A DNA stretch of 64,000 bases from Solidesulfovibrio aerotolerans (GTDB taxonomy: Bacteria > Desulfobacterota > Desulfovibrionia > Desulfovibrionales > Desulfovibrionaceae). The first letter of the stretch is position 1. Each line of letters starts with the position of its first letter. The DNA is taken from positions 1 through 64,000 of the forward strand of contig NZ_WVUD01000017.1 of assembly GCF_009856865.1 (NCBI RefSeq), given 5' to 3'. The position numbers were made by a program, and so were the translations under genes. Below are positions 20,801 to 27,483 of the stretch, in pieces. The notes beneath the pieces were generated by a model. It was not told where the DNA came from. It did not search any database and worked only from the letters and a program-made list of their open reading frames with translations.

Positions 20801-21071
20801 CGGGTCGGATTTTTTAAGTGGCAAACCCGGGCATCTGGCCGGGCAGATGGACGAGGCCGAGGAGCGGCGGCTTTTTTATGTGGGGCTGACCCGGGCCAAA
20901 AGCCGGTTGTACCTGTCCCATGCCGTCCGGCGCGAACTCTACGGGCGAAAGCTCATGCTCAAACGCTCGCGCTTTCTGGACACGTTGCCCCTTGGCGGGG
21001 TACGGCGACTGGCGCTTACGGCCCGCACCGTCACCCAGGCAAAACAACTTGGATTTTTTGGAGAAAACTGA
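17826..21071 (+). CDS. Endonuclease Q-like PHP nuclease fused to a UvrD/Rep-type helicase
   Basis: A 1081-residue two-part protein. The first part (about residues 1-425) is a PHP-fold metal hydrolase: DLHIHSRHS (8-16), a second metal motif NSDAHSGE (about 222-229), then a zinc-finger-like CPKCGKPLTLGV (about 299-310) preceded by another Cys, followed by LADRD and a helix-hairpin-helix-like segment. This order matches endonuclease Q, which nicks DNA 5' of deaminated bases in archaea and a few bacteria. After a basic, proline-rich linker (about 430-505) comes a superfamily 1 helicase: AGPGTGKT (about 519-526), VDEVQDLTPLQ, GDPDQSIYGFRGA, HAAKGLEF and FYVGLTRAKS. The C-terminal end QLGFFGEN resembles a sliding-clamp-binding peptide. 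AAGG precedes the ATG. A role in repair of deaminated bases is inference. Confidence 0.85.
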   Translation: MQPFLADLHIHSRHSRATSKGLTPRHLAAWGEIKGISVVATGDFTHPGWLAELKEALVPDDAGLLQLADPAGLATEIPWLPEARPTGRVRFMLSAEISSIYKRGGKVRKVHNLLYAPSFEAAERVNAKLAKIGNLTADGRPILGLDSRHLLELTLETDPLCFLVPAHIWTPWFSLFGSKSGFDSVEECFGSLSREIFALETGLSSDPEMNWTLSALDRFRLLSNSDAHSGEKLGRECNLFTGPASYTGILNALRGRPGETQFGGTVEFFPEEGKYHLDGHRDCGVVLEPAAAKALGGLCPKCGKPLTLGVLHRVLDLADRDTPLRPDGAPGFTSLVPLDELAGEVCGVGPKTGKVRTLLAVLLARFGSELAILRDVPAEELRRVSPGLAEAVTRMRQGKVARQAGFDGQFGRITVFSDEERRDLKAGRFLAAAPMARTAPREPKADDDTPAEPPPAATGRPLRAKRKGKDRGGQLLPIPDAPAKRRIMPATPTPAPPAGLTADQAQAAHTGARHVLVLAGPGTGKTHTLLARIRSLLDLGVAADKILAVTFTRRAAAQLRERLAREDGGSDIPRADTLHALALAALTEAGLPEPVLLAEKACERLFALANPELSGARRRTAWKELCLSRERLTPPEIRPEGLPGPQQYADRYAEGKREWNLMDFTDLLETWLDALRAGRCRPPWTHVLVDEVQDLTPLQLAVIAALAAREGTTLFAIGDPDQSIYGFRGASGRVAEALRGFWPDLATITLTENFRSAAPLLEFSAGVFPGRAALSSRAGTEIQAACEIQLYEAPTAAGEAAWVAERVAALLGGSSLTLTRDFSVNTLAPGDIAVLVRFSGLIPGLRAALDRAGLPVAVPEAEAFWNELRVRLLLGAAAVSLGIPTPDGQEIPPDIPERILAKGPLGLAAFLADIPPFDRLFWQGTAFRELVRAYDAHGGWAGLLGFVAGQNELEMAGARSEKVRIMSVHAAKGLEFAAVFLPALEDGLLPFAGSDFLSGKPGHLAGQMDEAEERRLFYVGLTRAKSRLYLSHAVRRELYGRKLMLKRSRFLDTLPLGGVRRLALTARTVTQAKQLGFFGEN

Positions 21072-21072
21072 G

Positions 21073-21216
21073 CTACCAGATACGACGCCACAGGAGGCGC
21101 TCGTAGGCACGCGTCATCCGGTGGGCCGTGGGCGCTTTGACACCCATGTCCTTAAGCCGGCAGTACACGTGCAGCGGATTAAAAAGATGCTGCATGAAAT
21201 CACGAATTTGTCGCAT
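21073..21216 (-). CDS. Small basic protein, 47 aa
   Basis: Not a recognised family, but it looks real: the sequence is compact, very basic and aromatic (FMQHLFNPLHVYCR; MTRAYERLLWRRIW) with no low-complexity shadow character, and a GGAG ribosome-binding site lies ten bases before the ATG. I recall similar short proteins in Desulfovibrio genomes, but cannot verify this here. It is antisense between the EndoQ-helicase gene, whose stop is 2 bp from its own, and cbiR. A peripheral membrane or RNA-binding role is possible. Confidence 0.5.
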   Translation of the reverse strand: MRQIRDFMQHLFNPLHVYCRLKDMGVKAPTAHRMTRAYERLLWRRIW

Positions 21217-21335
21217 AGCGGTACTACTCCGAAAACCGGACGGCAAACAAGAAAACCGCCACTGGCCGCCGGGAACCCCCGGCGACCGGATATCCATACT
21301 CCCGGGCCAGGAAACCCTCAAGCCCTAACCTGCAA
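21217..21335 (+). promoter_or_regulatory. Candidate degenerate cobalamin riboswitch upstream of cbiR-cobU
   Basis: Elements in order resemble a cobalamin riboswitch: GGTACTACTCCG (21220-21231), CCGCCACTGG (21256-21265), GGGAA (21271-21275), and a B12-box-like GCCAGGAAACC (21307-21317) before cbiR. Spacing and flanking stems are shorter than in standard versions and the B12 box is imperfect, so it may be a variant, a remnant or chance. The downstream genes act on cobamides, which raises plausibility. Confidence 0.4.
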
Positions 21336-21355
21336 CTTTCATTTCCCCGGATTCC

Positions 21356-22162
21356 ATGCAGTTACAATTTTGCAACCCCAATTTTTCCTGGCGTCTGGCC
21401 GCGCCGAGCTGCGTGTGGCCGGAAACCGCTCTCATTAATTGCCGTCGTCTGGCCCGCAACGTGCCCGAAGTCGGCCTCTACCTGCTGGAGCTGCATGCCT
21501 GCCTGGCCTACGGGCCCGAGGATCTGCCCCAAAAGACCTACGGCCTGGCCTACCACCTCCATCTGCCCCTGGATCTTCCCTGGATGCTTGGTGGCGCGAC
21601 GGCTTTCGCCGTGATGGAGCGGCTCTTGGAAATGACCGCCCATCTCTCCCCCTGGGCTTTCGTGCTCCATCCGCCCGCCGACGCCGGTGCCCTGGCCGAT
21701 TTCGTCCGGGCCTTTGCGGCCTCCGGGCGCGATCCGGCCACCTTGCTGCTGGAAAATACCGACACAGCCTCCCCGGCCGACACCCTGGCCCTGGCCCGGG
21801 AGTTGGGCTGCGGGCTGTGCCTGGACCTGGGGCACCTCTTGGCCATGAACCACGCCCTGCCAACCGATGACCCGGAACTGGTGGCGCGTACAGCCATGCT
21901 CCACGTCTATTCGCCCTTTGGCTGTGAAGGCCCGCCACAGGGCCGCAGCCATCTGCACCGCACGCTCACCTGCCTCTCCCCCGAAGGTGGCGACACGCTG
22001 ACCTGGATGCTGGGGCATTTGCGGCCCAAGACCCTGGTGCTGGAAATCTTTGCCCCCATCCATCTGGTGGAAAGCCTGGCCTGCATCGAGGCCATTGCCG
22101 ACGGCGTGGTCCCGCCGCCAGCCCTGGCCCCGACCCCGGTTGCGCCAGGGGACGCGGCGTGA
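21356..22162 (+). CDS. cbiR: Cobamide-remodelling phosphodiesterase CbiR-like protein
   Basis: A 268-residue protein of the AP-endonuclease-2/xylose-isomerase-like TIM-barrel superfamily, with likely metal-binding segments AYHLHLPLDL, LLLENTD and CLDLGHLLAMNH. CbiR enzymes hydrolyse the lower-ligand arm of pseudo-cobamides to give cobyric-acid-type precursors that the cell rebuilds with its preferred base. The assignment rests on the fold-type motifs and on cobU lying immediately downstream, with a 4-bp ATGA-type overlap. It has no signal peptide, so it is cytoplasmic. No strong ribosome-binding site precedes the ATG at 21356. A possible cobalamin riboswitch lies upstream. Confidence 0.75.
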   Translation: MQLQFCNPNFSWRLAAPSCVWPETALINCRRLARNVPEVGLYLLELHACLAYGPEDLPQKTYGLAYHLHLPLDLPWMLGGATAFAVMERLLEMTAHLSPWAFVLHPPADAGALADFVRAFAASGRDPATLLLENTDTASPADTLALARELGCGLCLDLGHLLAMNHALPTDDPELVARTAMLHVYSPFGCEGPPQGRSHLHRTLTCLSPEGGDTLTWMLGHLRPKTLVLEIFAPIHLVESLACIEAIADGVVPPPALAPTPVAPGDAA

Positions 22163-22677
22163 TCCGGCTGCTCCTTGGCGGCACGCGCTCGGGCAAATCG
22201 GCCCTGGGCGAAACGCTGCTGGCTGCCGGGCCGGTGCCCCACCGGGTGGTGGCCACGGGCCAGGGGCTTGATTTCGCCATGCGCGAGCGCATTAGCGCCC
22301 ACAAGCGCGCCCGCCGTCCCGGGGTGGCCGTTATTGAGGTGGGGGCCCAGGCTATGGACGTGCTGGCCCGGGAAGCGGGGAACGGTGGCACAGTGCTGCT
22401 GGACAGCCTGGACTTTTGGCTTTTTGCCTGTCACCACCAAGGGGTGGAGCATTCTGCCGCCCTGGCCCGGGGGCTTTCGCCCTATGCCGGGCCGGATGGG
22501 CCGGAACTGATTGTGGTTAGCGCCGAAACCGGCCTGGGGCCGGTTGCAGCCGATGCGGCCACACGGCACTTTATCGACGCCCTGGGCGGGCTCAACCAGG
22601 CGGCCGCCGCCCTGGCCGACGATGTGCGGCTGGTTGTCGCCGGACTCTGTGTGCAACTGAAGGGAAACGCCCCATGA
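22159..22677 (+). CDS. cobU: Bifunctional adenosylcobinamide kinase / adenosylcobinamide-phosphate guanylyltransferase
   Basis: Phosphorylates adenosylcobinamide and transfers GMP to it, late in the nucleotide-loop pathway of cobamide assembly. The 172-residue protein has the CobU P-loop GGTRSGKS (residues 7-14), VVATGQ with the following region holding the guanylylated residue, and LLDSLDFWL as the Walker-B-like strand. A typical C-terminal VVSAETGLG...RHFIDALGGLNQ segment matches CobU (usually VSNEVG...R.F.D..G.LNQ). It overlaps cbiR upstream and the DHH gene downstream by four bases each, so all three are translationally coupled. Linked to CbiR, it would rebuild remodelled cobamides. Confidence 0.88.
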   Translation: MIRLLLGGTRSGKSALGETLLAAGPVPHRVVATGQGLDFAMRERISAHKRARRPGVAVIEVGAQAMDVLAREAGNGGTVLLDSLDFWLFACHHQGVEHSAALARGLSPYAGPDGPELIVVSAETGLGPVAADAATRHFIDALGGLNQAAAALADDVRLVVAGLCVQLKGNAP

Positions 22678-23756
22678 GCCCCGTTTTTCGCAAAATGTCC
22701 CAAATCGCGGCCGGCCTGACCCAGGTCATCGGGCGCGGCGGCCGCTGGCTCATCGTCATCAACGCCGATCCCGACGCCTTGGCTGCGGCCATGGCCCTGC
22801 GCCGCATCATGGCCCACCGGGCGGCCGAAGTGGGCATTGCCCACGTCAACGAGGTCAAACGGCCGGACAATCTGGCCATGATGCGTTTTCTGCGTATCCC
22901 GGCCGTGCCGTTTAGCCCCAAACTGTGCGAGGCCTACGACCATTTCGCCATGGTGGACTCCCAGCCCCACCACCACCCGGACTTTACCGGGCGGCATTAT
23001 TCCATTGTCATCGACCATCACCCTGTCCTGCCCGCCCACCCCTGTCAGGCCGAATACGCCGACATCCGCCCGGACTACGGCGCGACGAGCACGATGATGG
23101 CCGAATATCTGCGCGGCCTGCATATCCGGCCGGGCAAGCTGCTGGCCACCGCCCTGGTCTACGGCATCAAGGCCGATACCCAGAGCTTCGAGCGCCATTT
23201 CCTGGAAGCCGACGTGCGGGCCTTTAGCGCCCTGACCAAGCACGCCGATATGACGCTGGTGCGCAAAATCATCTCCAGCGAGTACCACCGCCGCTGGCTC
23301 AAATTTTTCTCCAAGGCGTTTCGCAAGATGCGCTTCGTTGGCGCGCGCGGGCTGTTCGTGTATATGGACACCCTGGAAAGCCCGGACCTTTTGGTCATGC
23401 TGGCGGATTTTTTCACCCGGGTCCACGGCCTGTCCTGGAACATGCTGGCGGCGGTGGTCAAGGGCACGGTGGTGGTGGTTTTTCGCGGCGACGGCATCGG
23501 GCGCAACATGGGGCACATGGCGGCCAAACTCTTTGGCGACATCGGCTCGGCCGGCGGCCATCGGGGCGCGGCCCGGGCCGAGATCGAGCTGGCCAAACTC
23601 GGCGGCAAGCCGGTGGAGGAGTGGCTCTACAAGCGCCTCACCGGCCATAAGCTGCCGAGCAAGGAACAGTGCCCGGTGGAATTTCCGGCCGCGCCTCAGA
23701 GCGAACGCACGGCCCGGGCCGCTGCCGGGCAGGAAAAATCCGCCCTGGTCACATAG
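22674..23756 (+). CDS. DHH/DHHA1 family phosphoesterase (NrnA/RecJ-like)
   Basis: A 360-residue predicted Mn-dependent phosphoesterase. Metal motifs are NADPDALAAAMALRR (about residues 29-43), a DSQPHHHPD segment, DHHPVLP (the DHH motif, about 111-117) and the DHHA1-domain GGHRGAARAEI (about 284-294). Relatives degrade short oligonucleotides or cyclic dinucleotides; the substrate here cannot be fixed. Its ATG overlaps the cobU stop (ATGA), so it is in the cobamide operon, perhaps only by co-transcription. Its 3' end overlaps the 3' end of the opposite-strand kinase gene by 61 bp. Confidence 0.82.
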   Translation: MSPVFRKMSQIAAGLTQVIGRGGRWLIVINADPDALAAAMALRRIMAHRAAEVGIAHVNEVKRPDNLAMMRFLRIPAVPFSPKLCEAYDHFAMVDSQPHHHPDFTGRHYSIVIDHHPVLPAHPCQAEYADIRPDYGATSTMMAEYLRGLHIRPGKLLATALVYGIKADTQSFERHFLEADVRAFSALTKHADMTLVRKIISSEYHRRWLKFFSKAFRKMRFVGARGLFVYMDTLESPDLLVMLADFFTRVHGLSWNMLAAVVKGTVVVVFRGDGIGRNMGHMAAKLFGDIGSAGGHRGAARAEIELAKLGGKPVEEWLYKRLTGHKLPSKEQCPVEFPAAPQSERTARAAAGQEKSALVT

Positions 23757-25042
23757 CCCAGTTCCACATCGGCGGCATAGGCCGAAGCGTAGTTGGCCCG
23801 ATCCGCGCTCCAGACCCGGCGCACGGGCTGGGTCAGCGTGGCCGGCTGGCAATAGCCCTCGCCCACGGGTTCGGGGGTTAAAAGTGTTACGAGTTCCGGC
23901 ACGGTCGGCAGCCGCCAGTCGTCGTGGCCGCCAAGCCGCCCGGCATTGAGCGCCGCCACATAGGCACCAGCCTCCTCCCAGGTGGCCGCATAGGGCGCGG
24001 CCCGGCGCACCCAGGTCAGGCCGGCCGCCTTGTCCCGGACCAGATCGGCATCGACCTCGGTCAGCCTGCCCGGCCAGTAGGCCGTGGGCCGCCACAGTGC
24101 ATCCAGGCCAAACGCCTCCCGGGCCTGATGGACGCCCACCATGGCCGGCCGGCGACGCGGCAGCTCGGCTCCCTCGGGCACGCACCGGGGGCACAGCAAG
24201 GCCGGCGAGGTGGCGCACACCCCGTCCATGCGCCGCCGCCAGGCCGCCAAGGCCCCGTCCAGGGCCTCGGCCATCATCCGGGCGTCGGCATAGCGGCCGC
24301 CAGGCGTCACGCACAGCGAGCGCTCCAGCACCGGATCAAATTCGTCACCCAGCTCCGGCGCGCGGGCCGCAACCGACCACTCGCCCCACTCCGGGAGCCG
24401 CCCGGTCAGCATCCGAAAGAGTGTCACCCCCACCGCATACAGATCAGACCGGGCATCGGCGCTGTCCGGGTCGTCCTCCTGCTCGGGGGCGGCGTAATAG
24501 GGCGAACCGACCTTGACGTTGGACGGGCCGCCAAAGGACTCACCACGCACCTTGGACAGGCCCAGATCGGTGATTTTAATGACATCGTCGTCCGAGACGA
24601 GCAGATTAAAGGGCTTGACGTCGCGGTGGATGATGCCGGCGTAGTGGAGCCGGGCCAGACCGGCCAGGAGCTGGGCGGCGTACCCGGCGGCCCGGGGCAC
24701 GGGCAGCCGGCGGCTCTCCGCTTCCACCCGATAGGTCTCGCCGATGACCGACCCCAGGGATTCGCCGTACAATTCCATGACGAAATACGGCCATGGCCCG
24801 GTGTCGTCGTAGTCAAAGACATCGACGAGATTGGGGTGGCGCAGCGACCCAAGGAGCGCCGCCTCGTCGCGAAACAGCCGGGCAACCCGCTCCCGGCCCC
24901 ACATGGCCAGGGTCAGTTCGTTGGGGCGCAGCAGTTTTAAGGCCACCACCCGGCCGAGAACCGGCGAGCGGGCCTTAAACACCGCCCCCATGCCGCCGCG
25001 ACCAAGCACCCCGTGAATTTCGTATCTGCCAATAGCCCGCAT
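23696..25042 (-). CDS. Ser/Thr protein kinase with C-terminal DUF1566/Lcl-type domain
   Basis: A 448-residue eukaryotic-type kinase. It has a glycine loop GRGGMGAV (about residues 14-21), catalytic Lys36 in VALKLL, HRDVKPFN (139-146, base Asp141), DLG instead of DFG (159-161) and APE (185-187), so activity is expected. After about residue 280 comes a CPRC pair and then a domain with TGLTWVRR-like and DDWRLPTVPEL signatures (about 345-385), typical of DUF1566/Lcl C-terminal domains that are usually extracytoplasmic. No membrane segment is visible, so this domain would be cytoplasmic here. GGAGGACGG precedes the ATG at 25042. It converges with the DHH gene. Confidence 0.85.
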   Translation of the reverse strand: MRAIGRYEIHGVLGRGGMGAVFKARSPVLGRVVALKLLRPNELTLAMWGRERVARLFRDEAALLGSLRHPNLVDVFDYDDTGPWPYFVMELYGESLGSVIGETYRVEAESRRLPVPRAAGYAAQLLAGLARLHYAGIIHRDVKPFNLLVSDDDVIKITDLGLSKVRGESFGGPSNVKVGSPYYAAPEQEDDPDSADARSDLYAVGVTLFRMLTGRLPEWGEWSVAARAPELGDEFDPVLERSLCVTPGGRYADARMMAEALDGALAAWRRRMDGVCATSPALLCPRCVPEGAELPRRRPAMVGVHQAREAFGLDALWRPTAYWPGRLTEVDADLVRDKAAGLTWVRRAAPYAATWEEAGAYVAALNAGRLGGHDDWRLPTVPELVTLLTPEPVGEGYCQPATLTQPVRRVWSADRANYASAYAADVELGYVTRADFSCPAAARAVRSL

Positions 25043-25090
25043 CCGTCCTCCGTCTGTTTCCGGGTGCTCCCCGGCTTGCTGGTCGCTGGA

Positions 25091-25297
25091 TCTTCGGCCC
25101 GCTCCAGGGCGTTCATAGCCTCCCGGCCGCTGGCCGTCGGGCCACACTGGACAATTGGCTTTGCGGCCTACTCCAGAGCGTCGATTGCCCCTCGGGCGCT
25201 GGCTGCCGGGCCGCACTGGCTCGTTGGCTATTCGGCCCGTTCCAGGGCGTCGATATCCCCGGCTGCGAGCCCGGCCACGTTGCGGCTGATCTTTTCG
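25091..25297 (-). repeat. Three-copy 69-bp tandem repeat derived from the acetyltransferase 3' end
   Basis: Units start at 25091, 25160 and 25229, exactly 69 bp (23 codons) apart. The unit at 25229 is the true 3' end of the acetyltransferase gene (encoding ...DIDALERAE stop). The other two lie beyond its stop and are diverged copies encoding AIDALE stop and AMNALERAE. The repeat fills the gap to the kinase gene. Confidence 0.8.
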
Positions 25298-25875
25298 ATG
25301 GGCCAGTCCCACCAGGACAGGGCCAGCAACCGCGCCACGTCCGTCGCAGAATAGCGCTCCCGGATGACGCGGGCCGGATTGCCGCCCACCACGGCGTAAG
25401 GCGGCACGTCCCCGGTCACCACGCTCCCGGCCCCGACCACGGCCCCGTGGCCGATGCGCCGCCCGGGCAAAATGAGTGCCCCGTAGCCGATCCAGACGTC
25501 GCTGCCGACCACGGTATCGCTGTACGGGCCGGACGGCAGACCGGCCTTTTCCCAGCCATGCCCAAAAATGGCGAACGGATAGGTCGAAACGCCGCCCAGG
25601 GAATGGTTGGCCCCGTGCATCATAAAACGCACGCCGCTGCCAAGGGCGCAAAACGCGCCGATGATGAGTTTGTCGCCAATAAAATCAAAATGATACAGAA
25701 CGTTTTGGCGCTCAAAATCCGCAGCCCGCTCCCCTGGTGTGCCACTGGCGTCGAAATAGGTATAGCGCCCGACGCGGATATTGGGGTTGGTGACCACGTT
25801 TTCCAGAAAGACCAGCTTGTCATAGCCGGCCAGCGGATACCGGCAGGTCTGATCCGGGGCGTTGGGTGGGGCCAT
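25228..25875 (-). CDS. CatB/VatD-like hexapeptide-repeat O-acetyltransferase
   Basis: A 215-residue left-handed beta-helix acyltransferase of the xenobiotic (chloramphenicol/streptogramin) acetyltransferase branch. It transfers acetyl from acetyl-CoA to a hydroxyl. Motifs are [13 protein letters not shown] near the start, a catalytic His in [16 protein letters not shown], then hexapeptide turns ([30 protein letters not shown]) and [14 protein letters not shown]. Chromosomal members often act on sugars or unknown substrates, so drug resistance should not be assumed. The ATG at 25875 has AGGAGG seven bases upstream. Its last 23 codons have been duplicated twice downstream. Confidence 0.85.
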   Translation of the reverse strand: MAPPNAPDQTCRYPLAGYDKLVFLENVVTNPNIRVGRYTYFDASGTPGERAADFERQNVLYHFDFIGDKLIIGAFCALGSGVRFMMHGANHSLGGVSTYPFAIFGHGWEKAGLPSGPYSDTVVGSDVWIGYGALILPGRRIGHGAVVGAGSVVTGDVPPYAVVGGNPARVIRERYSATDVARLLALSWWDWPIEKISRNVAGLAAGDIDALERAE

Positions 25876-26052
25876 ACGCGCCTCCTGGGTCGTCGCGCCG
25901 CCTTGCACATGCTGCGGCGGCGCGCGGGGACGAAAGTCGAGGCGGGCACCGTCCAGGCCGCCTCGCGAGGATTTGCTGTACGCTGCCTGCCCCGTGCCGG
26001 CAACCGACCGGAACAGACCAGAGCCGGCAGCCAGGCTTCTGCTGCCCCGTCG

Positions 26053-26093
26053 CCCGGCCTGCCGACTATCTGGGGAGGAGTCGGCAGGCCGGG
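26053..26093. terminator. Large hairpin downstream of the glycosyltransferase-like gene
   Basis: A perfect 15-bp stem (26053-26067 with 26079-26093) closes an 11-base loop. It lies 52 bp beyond the stop of the minus-strand gene at 26145. There is no T-run, so it may stabilise the 3' end rather than terminate alone. The rest of the 25876-26144 spacer shows nothing else. Confidence 0.5.
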
Positions 26094-26144
26094 CCGGCCA
26101 GAGGGAGTTGCAAAGGGGAGGCTACGGACGGAAAGGGGAAACGA

Positions 26145-27089
26145 TCAACTGCCAACCCGCAGCAGGCGCAGATCGCCGGGGATGGCCGCGCTGCGACGAC
26201 GGCTGACCAGGGGCAGGGCGTCGGGCAGGCCCTGCATGAAACGCCAGACCCGCTCCAGAGGCATGTGGGAGCGCAGATAGTCCTCACACTTGGAGAAACT
26301 GTAGTGGTGGGCCAGACTGCGGCCCAGCACCGCCACCTTCATCTTGCCGGCGTGCAAGGCCAGATTGATCACCTTCTCGTCAGAGGTGGCCTGACCAGCG
26401 ACGCGGTGGGTCGGGAAGGGCAACACAAGCTGCATCATGCGGTGATCGAAAATCACGCAATTGATCGTCAGGTAGCCGACGTAGGAATACTTGGGCGGCG
26501 CGTCGTGCAAATAGACGTCGGCCAAGTTCTCGTGGATGAGCTTTTCCCACATCCAACGATGGTAGACCCAGTTTTCCTCAATGGGCGGGCCGGTGAACAT
26601 GGAGCGCTCGGAGGGATAGGACAGGCGCAAAAAGCGGTTCAAGACATGGCGGCCGCTCGGGCTGACCGGCACCAACGGCATGACCAGCGGCACATCGGGC
26701 CGTTCGGCATGGTCGAGATACCCGTCCACGAGGTGTTCCAACCAGTGCGGGGTTACGAAGAGGTCTTCGTCGATCTTGATGATCACGTCGTCATAGTGGG
26801 CGGCGAGTATCTCGTTTTGGGCAGCCAGCACGGCCGGAACCAGGCCGCGCGGCCCGCGTTCGACCAGGGTGGCGTTGCTGTGCCTCCCTACAAAACCCCG
26901 GGCCATAGCCAGATGGTCCGGGGCCAGGGCGTTGGCCACCACGTAAATGTGCTTAAAACGCTCCAGGGTGGTGTAGCGCTCCAGGCATCGGATGCAAACG
27001 AGAAAGCAATCCAGCCGGTGCGAAGTGAGCAGCACAAGAACTGGTTGAACGTCGCCGCGTCGCGGGTGTAAATAGGTAAGCTTGCCCAT
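26145..27089 (-). CDS. Glycosyltransferase family 2-like protein
   Basis: A 314-residue soluble protein whose first half resembles a GT-A fold: VLVLLTSHRLDCFLVCIRCL start, HIYVVANALAP, then VIIKIDEDLFVTPHW where DED could be the nucleotide-sugar/metal DxD motif (about residues 103-107). The second half is family-unspecific, with several His and aromatic residues. It probably transfers a sugar to a surface glycan, but no donor or acceptor can be named and it has no obvious glycan cluster around it. AAGGACGGC precedes the ATG. Confidence 0.6.
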   Translation of the reverse strand: MGKLTYLHPRRGDVQPVLVLLTSHRLDCFLVCIRCLERYTTLERFKHIYVVANALAPDHLAMARGFVGRHSNATLVERGPRGLVPAVLAAQNEILAAHYDDVIIKIDEDLFVTPHWLEHLVDGYLDHAERPDVPLVMPLVPVSPSGRHVLNRFLRLSYPSERSMFTGPPIEENWVYHRWMWEKLIHENLADVYLHDAPPKYSYVGYLTINCVIFDHRMMQLVLPFPTHRVAGQATSDEKVINLALHAGKMKVAVLGRSLAHHYSFSKCEDYLRSHMPLERVWRFMQGLPDALPLVSRRRSAAIPGDLRLLRVGS

Positions 27090-27483
27090 GGCCGTCCTTG
27101 GCTTTCAGGCGTCCCTGCGTAAAGGTTAAAATGCTCCTACATCTCGCTTTTCGGCAGTATGCATCAGGAACTTTAGCCTCTTTTCAGAAAAAAAAGTCTT
27201 TCATTTTCATAAACATAGGAAGACGACCCAGCCATAGCCCCGGTTACACGGCCCAAGCGAAACACGCGATCTTTGAAAAAAAAATCGTCGCCAGCCCCAA
27301 AACACCCGCCCCATCCGCCAGCAGCGGCCAGAGACGTCACCCTGGCGCCACCCATTCCCTTGACACGAAACCGACCCGGCGCTAAGCCTGCCTGATCTTT
27401 ATGGCTCGTGCGTGGACAGCCCCGCTAACTCCTCGGTATAAAACCATAATTATGCAAAGTGGCCAAGGTTTCGGAGGTTTGTC
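27090..27483. other. 394-bp divergent intergenic region
   Basis: No gene is supported. It is AT-rich and A-tract-rich (27180-27290) compared with its surroundings and contains the ferredoxin promoter near its right end. The left side must carry the promoter of the glycosyltransferase-like gene, but no clear boxes were found. Confidence 0.45.
27413..27442 (+). promoter_or_regulatory. Candidate sigma-70 promoter of the ferredoxin gene
   Basis: TGGACA (27413-27418), an 18-bp spacer, then TATAAA (27437-27442), 41 bp upstream of the ferredoxin ATG. The fit to consensus is good for a GC-rich genome. Confidence 0.55.

Noticed and set aside
25091-25297. The 69-bp units as a CRISPR-like or satellite array
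   Set aside because: There are no spacers; the units are contiguous, diverged and contain the coding end of the acetyltransferase gene, so a tandem duplication explains them.
25228-25875. Calling the hexapeptide acetyltransferase a chloramphenicol or streptogramin resistance gene
   Set aside because: Chromosomal members of this fold often modify other substrates, and nothing in the context points to drug resistance.
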